A stretch of 64,000 nt of DNA from Symsagittifera roscoffensis (GCF_963678635.1 NC_087062.1:84218012-84282011), one strand, 5' to 3'; numbered from the stretch's first letter, positions 23,163-34,220 are shown. Notes: generated by a model from the sequence alone, not told the origin. Numbers and translations are program-made.

Positions 23163-23589
23163 AACCTGGAATGTAATAAAAAAGAATATTACTGAAAAGA
23201 TGTCAGCTGCATAGAAAAGAAGTCAGCTGCCTTTTCTTCCTCCTCCTCGGCAAAGGATTCAACTAATTTTGTTAACCAGAAAAAGTCTATATTCCAGTTT
23301 GATAACACTTGCTAATCGCAAGCGTAAAAAAGCCGGAAAAAAAAACATTATAACTCATAAAAAGTCTTCCTCACCCTCAAAACACACCAACACCCACATA
23401 CAAACTTATTTCACTCGTCGAAAGACGCAAAATGAGGCCATTAAGCCGATTAAATAAAGGCCGAAACCTATCGAGCGGAACAAAAAGTAAAAGAAAAAAC
23501 AAAGCCGAGAAAAAGTTGTGGTCACGATAAACTACAAATACTAAGACTTTTAGCATTTTGTGCAATTCAGGGATGAGCATTATAATTAG

Positions 23590-23957
23590 GTTTTCCTTGA
23601 TACTGCTCAAAAATAGGCCACTAAGCCGATAAAGTATCAGCCAAAATCATTCGGACAGAATAAAGCTTTTAGGCGAAAAAAAATAGAAAAACAAAAAATA
23701 TATACGAAGTCAAGGTTGGTAAAATTACAAATAGCCGAAAAAATTACAACACTAAAAGCAAATACAATGTAACTTGCCTACAGCAAAAAAAAAATTAAGG
23801 TAAGGCAACTAAGCCGACAAAACATCAGCAGACAAATAATAAATCGACAACTTTTTGGAATGGAATATTTCCCGTTTGAAAAAACCAGGTCCTGTCAGAT
23901 TCAAACCCAAGACATTTGCCGTCCCAGGCGTATTCGTTACCTTCAGACCAAGTGTCC
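23590..23957 (-). mobile_element. tRNA-derived SINE, diverged copy
   Basis: The head at 23957-23885 on the minus strand carries a weak A box (TTGGTCTGAAGG) and a B box (GGTTTGAATC). The neighbouring body includes CAACTAAGCCGACAA and ACTAAGCCGATAA. The tail end is not clear, so the left limit is approximate. Confidence 0.55.
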
Positions 23958-24332
23958 GGAGACAAAAAAAGAATTTATTATGAAATGAATCTAAGTTTAC
24001 CATTCCAAAAAACAATTTCACGTGCATTTTAAAATAAACCGTAAATCAAGCCGCCACAAAATTTCTTGTAAATAGTTTTTCCTACAAAAACGACCTGAAT
24101 AAGTGACTGTTTTCTTACATGAAAAATGAATTTAAGTTTGAGTTAATTATATTGATCAGAGTGAAATCATAGCAATTGAAATCATGTCAGGAGTACATTT
24201 ATTGTCCTTCAACATCAGAGATAAATTTGAGAACATTTGAACACCAAATGTTTCTTAATTTCAAGTAGGAGTCAAGTTTACATAATTATATCATTTCAAA
24301 CCAAATACACCAGTAGCTTAACTGGAAACTCT

Positions 24333-25238
24333 TTAAATCAGAAACGGAACAATTGCTTTTCTGCCTTTAGGATACTGCGGAAACTCTTTCTTGTAGTTTC
24401 GATGTTTGCCAAGCGCCCAAACTGTCATCTGGTAGAACCCGAGCATGGTAAAAATACCCGCTGGCAAGCTCTGAGTCATCAAAGTAAAAGAGATCCAGAT
24501 TCCAGCTTCATACGAGTAGTTTGGACACGACACCAACCTGAAGAGAAGCGTGAAAGGATTTCCAGTTGGGAAAGGAATTTTTCTCACTTTGCTTCCTGCC
24601 GGTCGTAGATTCCTCAAAGCCACATGGATGCTCAGGTTACCGAGAATGTTGAAAATGAACCCTGATAACCCGGCATATACCTGCATGTCCCCATACGATG
24701 GACCCTGGTACAATGGGTGATTGATAAAGTAACTGACAAAAGCAGCACATCCCCAGTAATAGGAGCAGTTTTTGAACAAATTCCGAACCGGCATGGTAGC
24801 ATGAGAGAACCTATGAACAAAAATTGTTTCCAGAATTCTCTTAGCGTAGTGAACGCTCCAGCATACTGCCGCAAGGTGAACAACAGGAAGCATCTTTGCG
24901 TTTTTCAAGCTAGCTGCGCCGTAGAAAATGGTCGGCCTGAGGTAAAACAGAAGGTACACGAAGAGGGGTCCGGCATACTCGCAAATGAACACCGTGCTCC
25001 AACCCAACTGAGGTCCGAGGTCCTTGAAATAAACTTTAGACTCCGGTAGCGATGACACATTCATGTCATCCTTAAGCATCTTGCCATTAGGCTCACCTTT
25101 GATGCTTTGCCGGTCGGGGTAAAATTTGGGAAGTTCTTTCTCGATGGCTAGTTTTACTTGGCCAATATTAGCATCAGAAGGGACTTTGACTGTCGCTATC
25201 TTCTTGGCGGATCGCTGTGACAGGACCTCGATCTCCAT
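24333..25238 (-). CDS. TECR: Very-long-chain trans-2,3-enoyl-CoA reductase
   Basis: Intronless 301-residue frame matching TECR/GPSN2 along its full length (human 308). Residues 1-80 form the ubiquitin-like N-terminal domain. After hydrophobic segments (84-105, 117-135) comes the steroid-5-alpha-reductase-type membrane domain with HRFSHATMP (142-150), INHPLY, LRPAGSK and SCPNYSYE; the protein ends IVPFLI. The enzyme carries out the NADPH-dependent last step of the fatty-acid elongation cycle in the ER membrane. The ATG at 25238 fits the family; the longer upstream frame crosses a CTTTTCAG acceptor at about 25260 and is likely untranslated. AATAAA (complement of 24197-24202) lies about 130 bases after the stop. 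It is divergently paired with the SRCR-like gene, 250 bp apart. Confidence 0.93.
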   Translation of the reverse strand: MEIEVLSQRSAKKIATVKVPSDANIGQVKLAIEKELPKFYPDRQSIKGEPNGKMLKDDMNVSSLPESKVYFKDLGPQLGWSTVFICEYAGPLFVYLLFYLRPTIFYGAASLKNAKMLPVVHLAAVCWSVHYAKRILETIFVHRFSHATMPVRNLFKNCSYYWGCAAFVSYFINHPLYQGPSYGDMQVYAGLSGFIFNILGNLSIHVALRNLRPAGSKVRKIPFPTGNPFTLLFRLVSCPNYSYEAGIWISFTLMTQSLPAGIFTMLGFYQMTVWALGKHRNYKKEFPQYPKGRKAIVPFLI

Positions 25239-25488
25239 TTGACCTGACAGACCGATCTGAAAAGATACATATTGATCGACTTGGTCAGTAAGTTGATTCA
25301 AAATAAGAAGCAAAACTTTCACTTGCTTATGCTGTGCGCAGCTTGATTAATTCAATGTCTAAGAACATTTTTGGTCTCATATGCGATTAAATCAAGTCTG
25401 CAACAAATTTAATTTATGCGTCTTATGATAGCAAACAGTTTTTCTTCATTCTGTACCAAACACAATCTTCATTATTTAAATACTTGCC
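25239..25488. promoter_or_regulatory. Shared 250-bp intergenic region between divergent genes
   Basis: TECR (minus) and the SRCR-like gene (plus) start 251 bases apart. The stretch is AT-rich with no visible third gene, so promoter elements for both directions probably lie here. An acceptor near 25260 belongs to the TECR side. No specific factor site was identified. Confidence 0.4.
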
Positions 25489-26350
25489 ATGAATGTCATA
25501 AATATACATTGGTTTTTCTGTCTTTTTTCACTTTTCCCTCTGGAAATACTCTCTCAAAGTGCGACGATAGGCGGTAACGAAGTAAGCTTAGTGGGACCTT
25601 ACACAGATAACCATGGCTACTTGGTAGTTGAAAGCGGGGACCTTCGATACCCCATGCGAGAGATAAACAGATTCGCAGCTGTGCTCTTATGCCCTGCACT
25701 CTTCCCTGGCCAAGGTCGTACCCTGACTTGGTTTGGATACGCTCTCAATACTTCTTACTTCGAGACAGAAGAGACTAGATACTACACGCTTAAATGCCCA
25801 CAAGGACAATCAGACTTGGCCTCTTGCCCTTTCGTCTCCCAAGGTGAGCAAAGTTGGACTCGTTAATCAGAAAATCGGAAATAAGATGAACCAAGTCAGG
25901 TGATTGAACGCTAATTTTGAGTTAACGAATAAACAATTAGTCGAAAAGAAACACCAATAACTAAAACGAGAAGGTCCGAAAAATGCCATGCTTTCCTAAT
26001 CATCCGAGCTGTGAATGTTAACATATTAACTGCTGCTTGCCGATATTTCGTTGAGTACTCAGTAATGTTTTTTTTTTTCAGACGACACAACCCCTGTATC
26101 CGAAGGCCACCCCCCGAGGCGACCAGTGGCCTACATCAAGTGCATGACTGAGTACGAGAACAGCTACTGTCAGCTGGACGACGTCCTAGTTGTGGACAAG
26201 TGTAACTTCATCGGGGTCAATGTCATCCCTTTCTGGGATCTCTCCCGCATAATCCTATACTCTCTAGGAACAGTGCTCGTCATGGCAATCCTAGTCGCTT
26301 TCATCATAGTTTCACCCAGCCAACCCCCTACCTTCCAACTGGACGACTAG
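25489..26350 (+). CDS. Type I membrane protein with one divergent SRCR-like domain
   Basis: Two exons, 25489-25843 (donor AAG|GTGAGC) and 26082-26350 (acceptor T-run then CAG), encode 207 residues. Residues 1-23 look like a signal peptide, about 28-139 an ectodomain, 175-196 a single membrane span, and 11 residues remain in the cytosol. The ectodomain follows the SRCR pattern: VSLVG, then FAAVLLC (Cys68), WFGYAL, Cys103-x9-Cys113 and AYIKC (Cys139). SRCR domains are extracellular ligand-binding modules of scavenger and innate-immune receptors; here only one, weakly conserved, is present, and two more cysteines (148, 159) precede the membrane. AATAAA at 26434 gives a short 3' UTR. The SRCR call is from pattern only. 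Confidence 0.7.
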
Positions 26351-26554
26351 AATCTAACCTAAAATCCCTAGCTCTCGATCTCTCAAACCTAACCGATTTC
26401 TCAAATGCAATGGAAAGCTCACAATTACTAGACTAATAAACTTTGTTTTAGCTGAAAAAAATGTCGTTTAACTGAGATTTTTTTTTCTTATTGTTTGATT
26501 GTAAATAAACATACAAATAAACGGAAAACAAAGTTTTGAATCGCAGTTTCTCAA

Positions 26555-28663
26555 TTAGCCATGACCGAAACCACCTTTATATCCAGCTAGCATACTTCTG
26601 GGAGGACCCGAATTCGATAGTTTTCGATCAAATGAATTATCGACCGGCGGAACGTGCCTTATTCCTCCGGGAACAAAATTTCTAGGAACAAATCGATTAT
26701 CTGTTTGAGGCATAAAAACGGCAGGTGGCGGAGGCAGTAGATTTGGTCTGAGAGGAAGCACCCCGGTCACTTCCGGTTCAGTAGTTGAACTCCGTTGAAA
26801 CTCGAGATGCTGCTCTTTGAAACTGTGCTCTGAAGTCATGACTTGTCCATCTGTAACCATTAGTTTTTCACCTGGTATGATCTTCACAGACACGAAACAG
26901 GGACAGATATCGGGGAAGTGGCGACTGTTCAAAAGTGACCGAAAGATCTCCTGTTCGTATTCTTCGCTTCTGTACATTTTGCGAACTCCTCTATCATTTC
27001 GAAGTCTGTCAGACTCCGAGACCTCTGCAAGTTTGCTTTCCAAGAACTTCTCTACCGGTTCAATCTTGCGATGTGGGATCAAAATTGTGAACTTCTTTTG
27101 ATCCTCGAAATGCACACAGTCAATTTCTACTCTGTCCTCTTTCGTAATTTCCGGACGCAGCGGCTCCGGGAGAAGGTTTTGGCTTTCGGGAGGCAATACA
27201 TACATGAGGTAGGCAAAGTTGGTCAGTGGTGTATCGGGTGGAAACCTGAATGAACAATTAGCAATTCCAGTTATGTCCGAGATCATAGGTCCATAGTCGA
27301 ATGGATAGGCCCAGTCCCATGACGGGACATGCGACAATGTGGAGTCCATGATCCAGCAAAGAGTCTTCAATAGCCCCATTCCTGATTTGCGCACTTCGTG
27401 GTCTTCTGTGAACTTCAACTTGTATTTGTAGAATCCTATTCTGTAGTTGCTGAATTCAAGAGCTACGTTAGAATCTTCTGGGAAAGGTCTTAGGTCATAC
27501 ACAAAGCCATAAATGTCTCTTCGAGCTCTTAACTGTGCGTCTTCGTGACTGTATCCCTTGTTAGCAATGAGCTCAGACCGATATTTTAGCATTTTAGGAA
27601 TCACAGAATGCTCAAAAACTTTTCCCTCTAAAAGAGACAACTTGTCGAAAAATTCACACAGCTCAACAAAATTCACTTTTTTATCATGAGTGATCAAATA
27701 GTCTTTCATCGATGGAACACATGCTTTATAGCAATTCAGCACAGGCTCAAGACAATTTCTGTTAAATAGCAAAGGAATTTGAGGAAAATAAGAGCTTCCA
27801 GATAAATGGCACAAAAGAGCAAAATCAGCACACAATCGGTCCGTATCCAATGTTATATTGCTTTTGCTCGTTTCAAAAACATTCCTAAAATTACTCGTCA
27901 ATCTTGCTCCGAATTCTTTTATTGGTAATTTTTGGTAAGTTTTCCTTTCGGGGTTGATTTCCAAGTCGGTCGAATCGGTAAACAAAATGTGAACATCTAA
28001 GCTTTTCAGGCAGCTTGAAAGTACTATCGTCTCTGCGTCTTCGGAAAATATTGCAAACTTAGAGGTTTTATCGGCTTTTTGTCCTTCCTGCCGTAAATAG
28101 CTCACGATTTTTTGCTTCGACTCTCCCGGAACATCATGACCGGATAAAAACACGTCCAAATTTTGCCAGTCCGAGTCGGAATTGATCTTGTCGACAATCC
28201 AATATTCGATGTTTCGCTGTAACTCCAACATAAAAGACGATCCGGCGTGTACGCTATTTGGATCAAACACATTTGGGGGTATCTGCGAGTCCATTCTTGC
28301 AGCAAACAGTTTCACTTTCAGCTGCGATGTTCTCTGAGCAGTCAAATAAGCGTTCTTACGAGTCCGTATTGCGGCAGCTTGGGGTTCCACACCTTGCATT
28401 GCAATGTAGAACAACTTAGTCGGTCGAAAAAGAGTGAAAATCGTTTCGATGTAGTGCAGACAATAGTCAATAACATCGTGATTCGGTATAAACAGATTGG
28501 TAATCTCATTGTTATTTATGGACTTGGATGAATTAACTATAACATGTTGCATGTCGATGAATACGTGATCGAACGTTTGAGCAGGAACTTTATCCTGGGG
28601 GACTTTCTGGATGATATCCGGGAAAGCTCCCGTAATCCATTCATGTAGACCACAAAGTGACAT
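26555..28663 (-). CDS. XRN1-like 5'-3' exoribonuclease family protein, likely catalytically dead
   Basis: Intronless 702-residue frame with the layout of the XRN1/XRN2 nuclease core: LHEWI near the N-terminus (family xFYRWI), FIDMQ (Asp37), FSGHE-like LSGHDVPGE (174-181), EDAETI (209-213), LSGSSYFP (288-294) and a WSWxYPYxY-like WDWAYPFDYGP. Several residues that bind magnesium in active XRN1 are changed: the Asp of VDG is Gln90, the second Glu of GEGE is Lys183, the last Asp of DAD is Glu211, and the Asp of GNDF is Ser291. The basic phosphate pocket after VDGV is also lost. The start ATG (28663) follows GTTTTAG by seven bases. I infer an RNA-binding or scaffold role rather than nuclease activity. 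Convergent with the SRCR-like gene. Confidence 0.75.
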   Translation of the reverse strand: MSLCGLHEWITGAFPDIIQKVPQDKVPAQTFDHVFIDMQHVIVNSSKSINNNEITNLFIPNHDVIDYCLHYIETIFTLFRPTKLFYIAMQGVEPQAAAIRTRKNAYLTAQRTSQLKVKLFAARMDSQIPPNVFDPNSVHAGSSFMLELQRNIEYWIVDKINSDSDWQNLDVFLSGHDVPGESKQKIVSYLRQEGQKADKTSKFAIFSEDAETIVLSSCLKSLDVHILFTDSTDLEINPERKTYQKLPIKEFGARLTSNFRNVFETSKSNITLDTDRLCADFALLCHLSGSSYFPQIPLLFNRNCLEPVLNCYKACVPSMKDYLITHDKKVNFVELCEFFDKLSLLEGKVFEHSVIPKMLKYRSELIANKGYSHEDAQLRARRDIYGFVYDLRPFPEDSNVALEFSNYRIGFYKYKLKFTEDHEVRKSGMGLLKTLCWIMDSTLSHVPSWDWAYPFDYGPMISDITGIANCSFRFPPDTPLTNFAYLMYVLPPESQNLLPEPLRPEITKEDRVEIDCVHFEDQKKFTILIPHRKIEPVEKFLESKLAEVSESDRLRNDRGVRKMYRSEEYEQEIFRSLLNSRHFPDICPCFVSVKIIPGEKLMVTDGQVMTSEHSFKEQHLEFQRSSTTEPEVTGVLPLRPNLLPPPPAVFMPQTDNRFVPRNFVPGGIRHVPPVDNSFDRKLSNSGPPRSMLAGYKGGFGHG

Positions 28664-28699
28664 TTTGAACCTAAAACATTATCTTTCAGGAACTTCGCT

Positions 28700-29760
28700 G
28701 TCATGGATATTACATTAAGGACACAAATTTTGATAAAAATAAGGATACAATAAGAATACAAAGTCAAAAATAAATATATACCGAATTAGAGGTAATCTGA
28801 AAAAACTTGGCGCTGGGTTCTGATACAGTTTATAAACGGTTGCGCAAAAAGGAAACTAGATAAAATCATGGTTAGAAAAATTGCTAGAGTAAATCATCAT
28901 TTGCAATTACAACAAGGATAGCCGATTACTGTGCAAATATAACAGAATGCTCTCCGACCATAGTCTTAGAAATGCAACTTTTTTTTCCAAATTAGTGTCG
29001 TTTTTTTGTGTGGTGTGATAAAAGAACCTGCACTAAAAAAGCATAAATTATGTATACTAGCGCATGACTCGCACCTGCGGTGCTTCAAATAGATAGTTGA
29101 ACGTAAAGATCTTCCAAAAGCATGTACTAAAACAGCGATATTTAGTGAAACCGTGAAGATAAACTGGGCTATCAGGGGTTTCTTTTCCATAAAAAACGCC
29201 ACATTTCGAAGACAAAAACTTAAAGAAGAAATTAGAGGACAGAATTGCTGCCCTATTTTGTTGCCTGACAGCATCCCAACATAGAGTAAAGAAATTATCA
29301 ACAACACCGCCCTCCAACTCTCAAATTAAGAATTAGGTGAAAGGTGGTTCAGTAGCTTAGATTTGAAAAACGCTTACAGTCAGCTAAAACTATGCGACGA
29401 TACGAGTACACAAGGTAATTTCAGCATAGTAGGTGGTAAAACTATCGAAACCTATCGTTTTTAACGGGATTCTATGGGTTGGAAGACATGTCAAACGAAT
29501 TCCCACGGGTAATGGATTCGTTGATAAAAGACATACCGTTTACCAACTGCTAAATTGAACACTTATTAATTTCAGTTTAATTTTAGGACGGAGATTGTTG
29601 ACTTGGCCTTCTTAGAGCAACGATTGTTCACATGGGCCAACGTACTTTTTAGGGCTCAAAGTTTTAAACGTCGATCTCGGAAACGTAAAGCTGTTGAGCA
29701 AATAACTGTTCTCAGCTCAACTTTTGAAAACGAATGCTCGATGTTTTTTTAGTTTCTAAA
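28700..29760. other. Intergenic stretch with a dispersed repeat copy
   Basis: Contains dispersed repeat family A at about 28915-29045 (AGCCGATTACTGTGCAAATA and GTGTGGTGTGATAAAAG). The remainder shows no supported gene. Confidence 0.4.
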
Positions 29761-29769
29761 AAAAGTAAA

Positions 29770-31310
29770 AAAAAAATCGTGAGAAATGTCATATCTAGGA
29801 AGCAAAAAAGATTTGCTCAGTAAAATCTAGAGGCCAGAACAGTACCCTGACAGCATCCCCTGAATGTAGCCCGACCATTAAGGTTGAGATCGCTTAGTTT
29901 TTTCTAAATGAAGATTTTTGAAAAAATCAAAATCAGAAATCACATCACGGAAACAAAAACGAATTGAACAATCATTTTCAAAGACCACATTTGCAACGCC
30001 GATGCGTAACAAAAAACTCACCTCCCGTTTTATGGTTGTAAATTTGAACTTAACTTATTTTTTTTTCAAAGCAATAATATAAAACGCCACAACTCGGACA
30101 GCTTGCAACCTCTAGACAGCTTCCCACTTTAGTCTTGAGAATTTCAAGATTCGTTAATTTTTTTTATATCTTCTTAATCAACATTTTTTAAATCTAAGTT
30201 GTTTGAAAAAAAAAGATTAAATCATGAAAACCGCCATATCACGAAAATTCAAAGATTTGAGCAGTCAAATTTGGACAGCATATTTGCAACCCCTGAGTTT
30301 ACCCAAGCAGCTTCCCACAATAGCCTTGCGAATTTCAAAATCTTAAATTTAAAAAATCATACAAAAAACGCCATATCTAGGAAACCAAAATTGCTTAGGC
30401 GTTCATACTTGGAAACCAGATTTAAACCCCTGACAGCACGCACCGCACTACAGGGTTGAGAATTTCATGTTCGGTAATTTTTTGAATATCTACGTTTTTT
30501 TGAAAAGAAAACAGTAAAACAACACATTAACTCGAAAACCAAAGGGATTTGCGCAGTCGTACTTGGACGCCGGCTTGGTTGAAATCTCTGAAAGTACGCT
30601 GACAGCATGCCACTATAGGATTGAGAAGTTTTAGTCAAATTTGGACAGCATATTTGCAACCCCTGAGTTTACCCAAGCAGCTTCCCACAATAGCCTTGCG
30701 AATTTCAAAATCTTAAATTTAAAAAATCATACAAAAAACGCCATATCTAGGAAACCAAAATTGCTTAGGCGTTCATACTTGGAAACCAGATTTAAACCCC
30801 TGACAGCACGCACCGCACTACAGGGTTGAGAATTTCATGTTCGGTAATTTTTTGAATATCTACGTTTTTTTGAAAAGAAAACAGTAAAACAACACATTAA
30901 CTCGAAAACCAAAGGGATTTGCGCAGTCGTACTTGGACGCCGGCTTGGTTGAAATCTCTGAAAGTACGCTGACAGCATGCCACTATAGGATTGAGAATTT
31001 CAAGCTCCGTTAGTTTTTCTGTATCTTATTATCTCGAAAACCAAAAAAAATTGAGCATCACACTTGGAATCCAGAATTGCAACCCCTGAGTTTACCCTGA
31101 CAGCACCCCACTAACCCACTACAGGGTGAGAATTTCAGGTTCGGCTATTTTTTTATTTCTACGTTTTTTGAAAAATAATCATAAAAAATCAAAAAGCACC
31201 ATATCTCGTAAACCAAACGGATTTGCTCAGTCATACTTGGACGCCAGATTTGCAATCCTTAAACGTACTCTGAGAGCACGCCACAATAAATCTGAGAAAC
31301 TAAAATGTTA
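29770..31310 (+). repeat. Satellite-like array of ~125-bp units
   Basis: Diverged units recur with the same order of blocks: CGCCATATCT, GAAACCAAA, CAGTCATACTTGGA, CCTGACAGCA, a CCACTA/CCGCACTACAGG block, GTTGAGAATTTCA and GTTCGGTAATTTTTT. Roughly ten units are visible. Open frames here are by-products of the repeat. Confidence 0.75.
30264..31003 (+). repeat. 370-bp near-perfect tandem duplication within the array
   Basis: The block from TCAAATTTGGACAGC (30265) to the GATTGAGAA near 30627 recurs from 30635 with essentially no changes, in contrast to the diverged neighbouring units. This marks a recent unequal exchange or an assembly duplicate. Confidence 0.85.
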
Positions 31311-31654
31311 TTAAATAAATTGTGAAACAAAAACTAAATAGTTTTACGTTGCGAATATAGGAAAAGTGTAGAGTGAGAGCATTATCGCTCCAACAGATTT
31401 TAAAACGTCGGTTGAGTATGCATTTTAACCCTCGCAATATTTTGGCCATATAACAGACCAAATTAATACGTTGAAAAAGCTTAGACATGTCAATATAAGG
31501 ACTTCTTAAACATGTGTCAAAAGAAACGCCTATTAAAAAAATGCACAGATGTATAAATAGATAGATAGATTCGACAGTCATACTCGAATAGACTAATTGA
31601 AAAACAGTTTGTAGAAAAATAATTAGGAAAACTGAAACAATTTCATCAACATTT

Positions 31655-31790
31655 GCAATCACAGCAAGGATAGCCGGTTACTGCGCAAAAAGCACAGAAT
31701 TTGCCAGCCATAGTCTTAAAATTTTTGATTTTTTTCCAAATTTCTTTTTCCGAGTGGTGTGATAAAAAGATCTGAACCAAAAAATAGAAA
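31655..31790 (+). repeat. Dispersed repeat family A copy
   Basis: GATAGCCGGTTACTGCGCAA ... GAGTGGTGTGATAAAAAG; same order as copies near 7456 and 28915. Not coding. Confidence 0.6.
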
Positions 31791-32391
31791 TTAGGCACAA
31801 TCGACAGCCATAGTCAAAGTATCAAAAGGAAAACAAATTCTGTAGAAAAAATGACAAGAAAAAAAGAAAAATTTCTTCTAAAATTAACTTTACTCGAGAA
31901 AAACTAACTTTTCACAGCTTAAGCTAAGCTTATATAGGCAATTGTGAGCCTTGTAACCTTGTTTTGACAAACAAATTAGCTCGAAATAAGACCGAAAATC
32001 AAAATTTCAAACCGGTTTTTCTCAATACGTTCCGATGCTTATTAGTGGCACCATATTTTGCGTGGGAAACAAAAAAACTAAAACGGTCGGAACAATGAAT
32101 ATTGGTTTTAACTCGTTAAAAATCGGTTAAGGTAACTCAGCCGATAAAACATGAGCAAAGTCCGACAATTCGATTTTTTTTCAATTTCATCCATTTCGAA
32201 AAAAAGGCCCTTATAACTCCACTCATTAGGGCATAAAATGGATGCTTCTGGAGTAGTATGGGAAAAAAAGAGCCGACAGACATAACCTGATTGTTAATTA
32301 TTCAAACGTAACTATGCTATGACTAAATTGCATGATCTCATCGTTCAAATTGTAATACACGTGTAATTTTCGCTCAACTGCATTGTTTCTT

Positions 32392-32930
32392 CACAGAGGC
32401 GAAGTTCCACTTCACATACACAAGCAAAAATATGACCGATAACGCTACTGAGAAAAACTGAATGAGTAAAAATTTGAGTCTACAAAATATCCTAAAAGAC
32501 GCACGCCAATTATGAGCCTGCTAAGCAACATAATTTCTAAGTGACGCAAGCCAATTATGACGCATTAGCAGTACTAGTCAATGTTAATAAAAGAAATTTA
32601 CCAAATAACATTCCTCAATTTATAGAGTGGACGCATTTTACCTAGTATACGAAATAATTCATTAAAAACAGCCGACCCTGCCCAGGTTCGAACCCTCTTA
32701 TTTTGTTGTCGTCTCCTTCCCTACCTCTACGCTACAGATCCACGATACCTTGAAGCTAAGGAGCTATTTCTAATATCCTTAGCATTGGCTGTACTTAATA
32801 GCTGTTTATTAATCAAAATGAACACATTTTGTCGCAACAATATTTGCGTCGCAACAATATTTGCGACTTAGGTTGAAAAAAAAGAGTTCATACTATAAAA
32901 CAAGATTTGCGTTTGACACAATCACGATTC
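32392..32930 (-). mobile_element. Composite tRNA-derived SINE repeat (short subfamily), copy 1
   Basis: A tRNA-like head on the minus strand (32742-32672) has an A box (TAGCGTAGAGG) and a perfect B box (GGTTCGAACC). The body and the GAGGCGAAG hairpin tail extend to 32392. About 160 bp beyond the head (to GTTCATACTATAAAACAAG) is also shared with the copy at 53221-53775, so the SINE is embedded in a larger repeat unit. Confidence 0.75.
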
Positions 32931-33428
32931 ACTGCCAATTGGAGAGAATTCGACATGTTCATCAATTATTACAAACTACTTTCTGCTCTTTTTCCTCCCC
33001 AGTGGTTAGACTGATTAGGCTGTGGCAAACATATTTGGTCTTCGTATTAAACCTTTCAAAACCCCTCGTTACACCGTCAATATGATGCTTATGTGAGGCC
33101 AGGGAAAAAGAAGGCTCTTTTCAATTTCCCACGCCTCTCGTAAAATTACAAAATAAAGTTGTTCACAGGGCATTTTGCATGAACAAAATATTGTAAAAAT
33201 TTGTTCGCCTGTTCATGCTGACACGTTTTATTGCAGTTTATAACATGAAAAAACATTTTAAATAGATTTTAATCAAATTAATATAAGAAAAAATTAGAGG
33301 CGGGGAACCGGAAAACAGCCAAAAAGACAAAGAGCACGATTATAAATCTTACTCAATCCACTTAGTCTATTACAACAAGGCGATATTACATTAAAAAGCA
33401 TCTCAAGCACTCAAAACACAAAATAGAA

Positions 33429-34220
33429 TCAGCTGTAAATTAAAGAATTAGCATTATCCAGTTTCATATCATATCCATTGAGCATTTTATTTTCGAAAAT
33501 GGTTGCTACAGCGTGAACGAACTCTTCTGAATGCGGAAGTCTGAATTTCGGGTGCATTCGGCCTTGAATAAAATTCATCTTCATATTGTCAGACCAAATT
33601 TCTTCTACTTTATCAGTGTCAAAATACCCGGTGGAAATTGAGCAGACGCGTATTCCTAACGCCGCTAGTTCCCTTGAAGCTGGAACAGTCATACTTTTAA
33701 CAGCTCCTTTCGACGAAGTATATGACGTCATAAGTTCATGACCTTCGTAAAGCAGAGTTTTATTAATAAAAACCACATCTTTATTTTCTTCGGTTACATC
33801 TTGACTATCTAACTCTTTAACAAATGTTGCTAGAACGTTGAAACTACCTATTGTATTTACAGTGAAGGGTTTCCAAAAATATTCAAATGAATTCGCCTTT
33901 CCGTGTTTTTTGTTAAACAGTTTAAGCGCGTGACTCTGACTAGCACAGTTCAGGCATAGATTGTATCTCAAATTGAAAGCTTCAAATCCTTTCTTCAGAG
34001 CAACTTCAATATTCTCCCTTTCTGTGACAGAGCCTACTACAAATTGACAAGATGGACCTAAATCCTGAGCCAAGTACTGTCCAAATTCGATATCGGTATC
34101 CATCACGGCAACTTTTCCTCCGTTCTGAACAATTGCACTCGCCGTAGCACGCCCCAAGCCGGTTGCTCCGCCGGGAATAAAAGCCACAGCTTTGCTGAGG
34201 CTCTTTACGGCTGAGTTCAT
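33429..34220 (-). CDS. Short-chain dehydrogenase, HSD17B10-like, altered active site
   Basis: Intronless 263-residue frame, the length of HSD17B10 (261; mitochondrial 3-hydroxyacyl-CoA dehydrogenase type 2 and RNase P subunit). Visible: GGATGLG nucleotide-binding loop (17-23), VMDTD cofactor-selecting Asp, YTSSK catalytic Tyr167/Lys171, SRELAALGIRV, and the C-terminal block of this family. The Asn-Asn-Ala-Gly structural motif is degraded to NCAS, and the catalytic-Ser segment (family NTAS) reads INKTLLYEG with no serine. The ATG at 34220 was chosen by family length; acceptor-like TTTCGCAG lies 24 bases upstream. Probably a diverged paralogue whose dehydrogenase activity is doubtful. Confidence 0.8.
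   Translation of the reverse strand: MNSAVKSLSKAVAFIPGGATGLGRATASAIVQNGGKVAVMDTDIEFGQYLAQDLGPSCQFVVGSVTERENIEVALKKGFEAFNLRYNLCLNCASQSHALKLFNKKHGKANSFEYFWKPFTVNTIGSFNVLATFVKELDSQDVTEENKDVVFINKTLLYEGHELMTSYTSSKGAVKSMTVPASRELAALGIRVCSISTGYFDTDKVEEIWSDNMKMNFIQGRMHPKFRLPHSEEFVHAVATIFENKMLNGYDMKLDNANSLIYS

Noticed and set aside
30199-30829. Two identical plus-strand ORFs
   Set aside because: They are translations of the satellite-like units; their identity comes from the 370-bp tandem duplication.
32672-32742. Functional tRNA gene
   Set aside because: A and B boxes are good, but it is the head of a repeated SINE unit also seen at 53489-53560, and stem pairing is poor.
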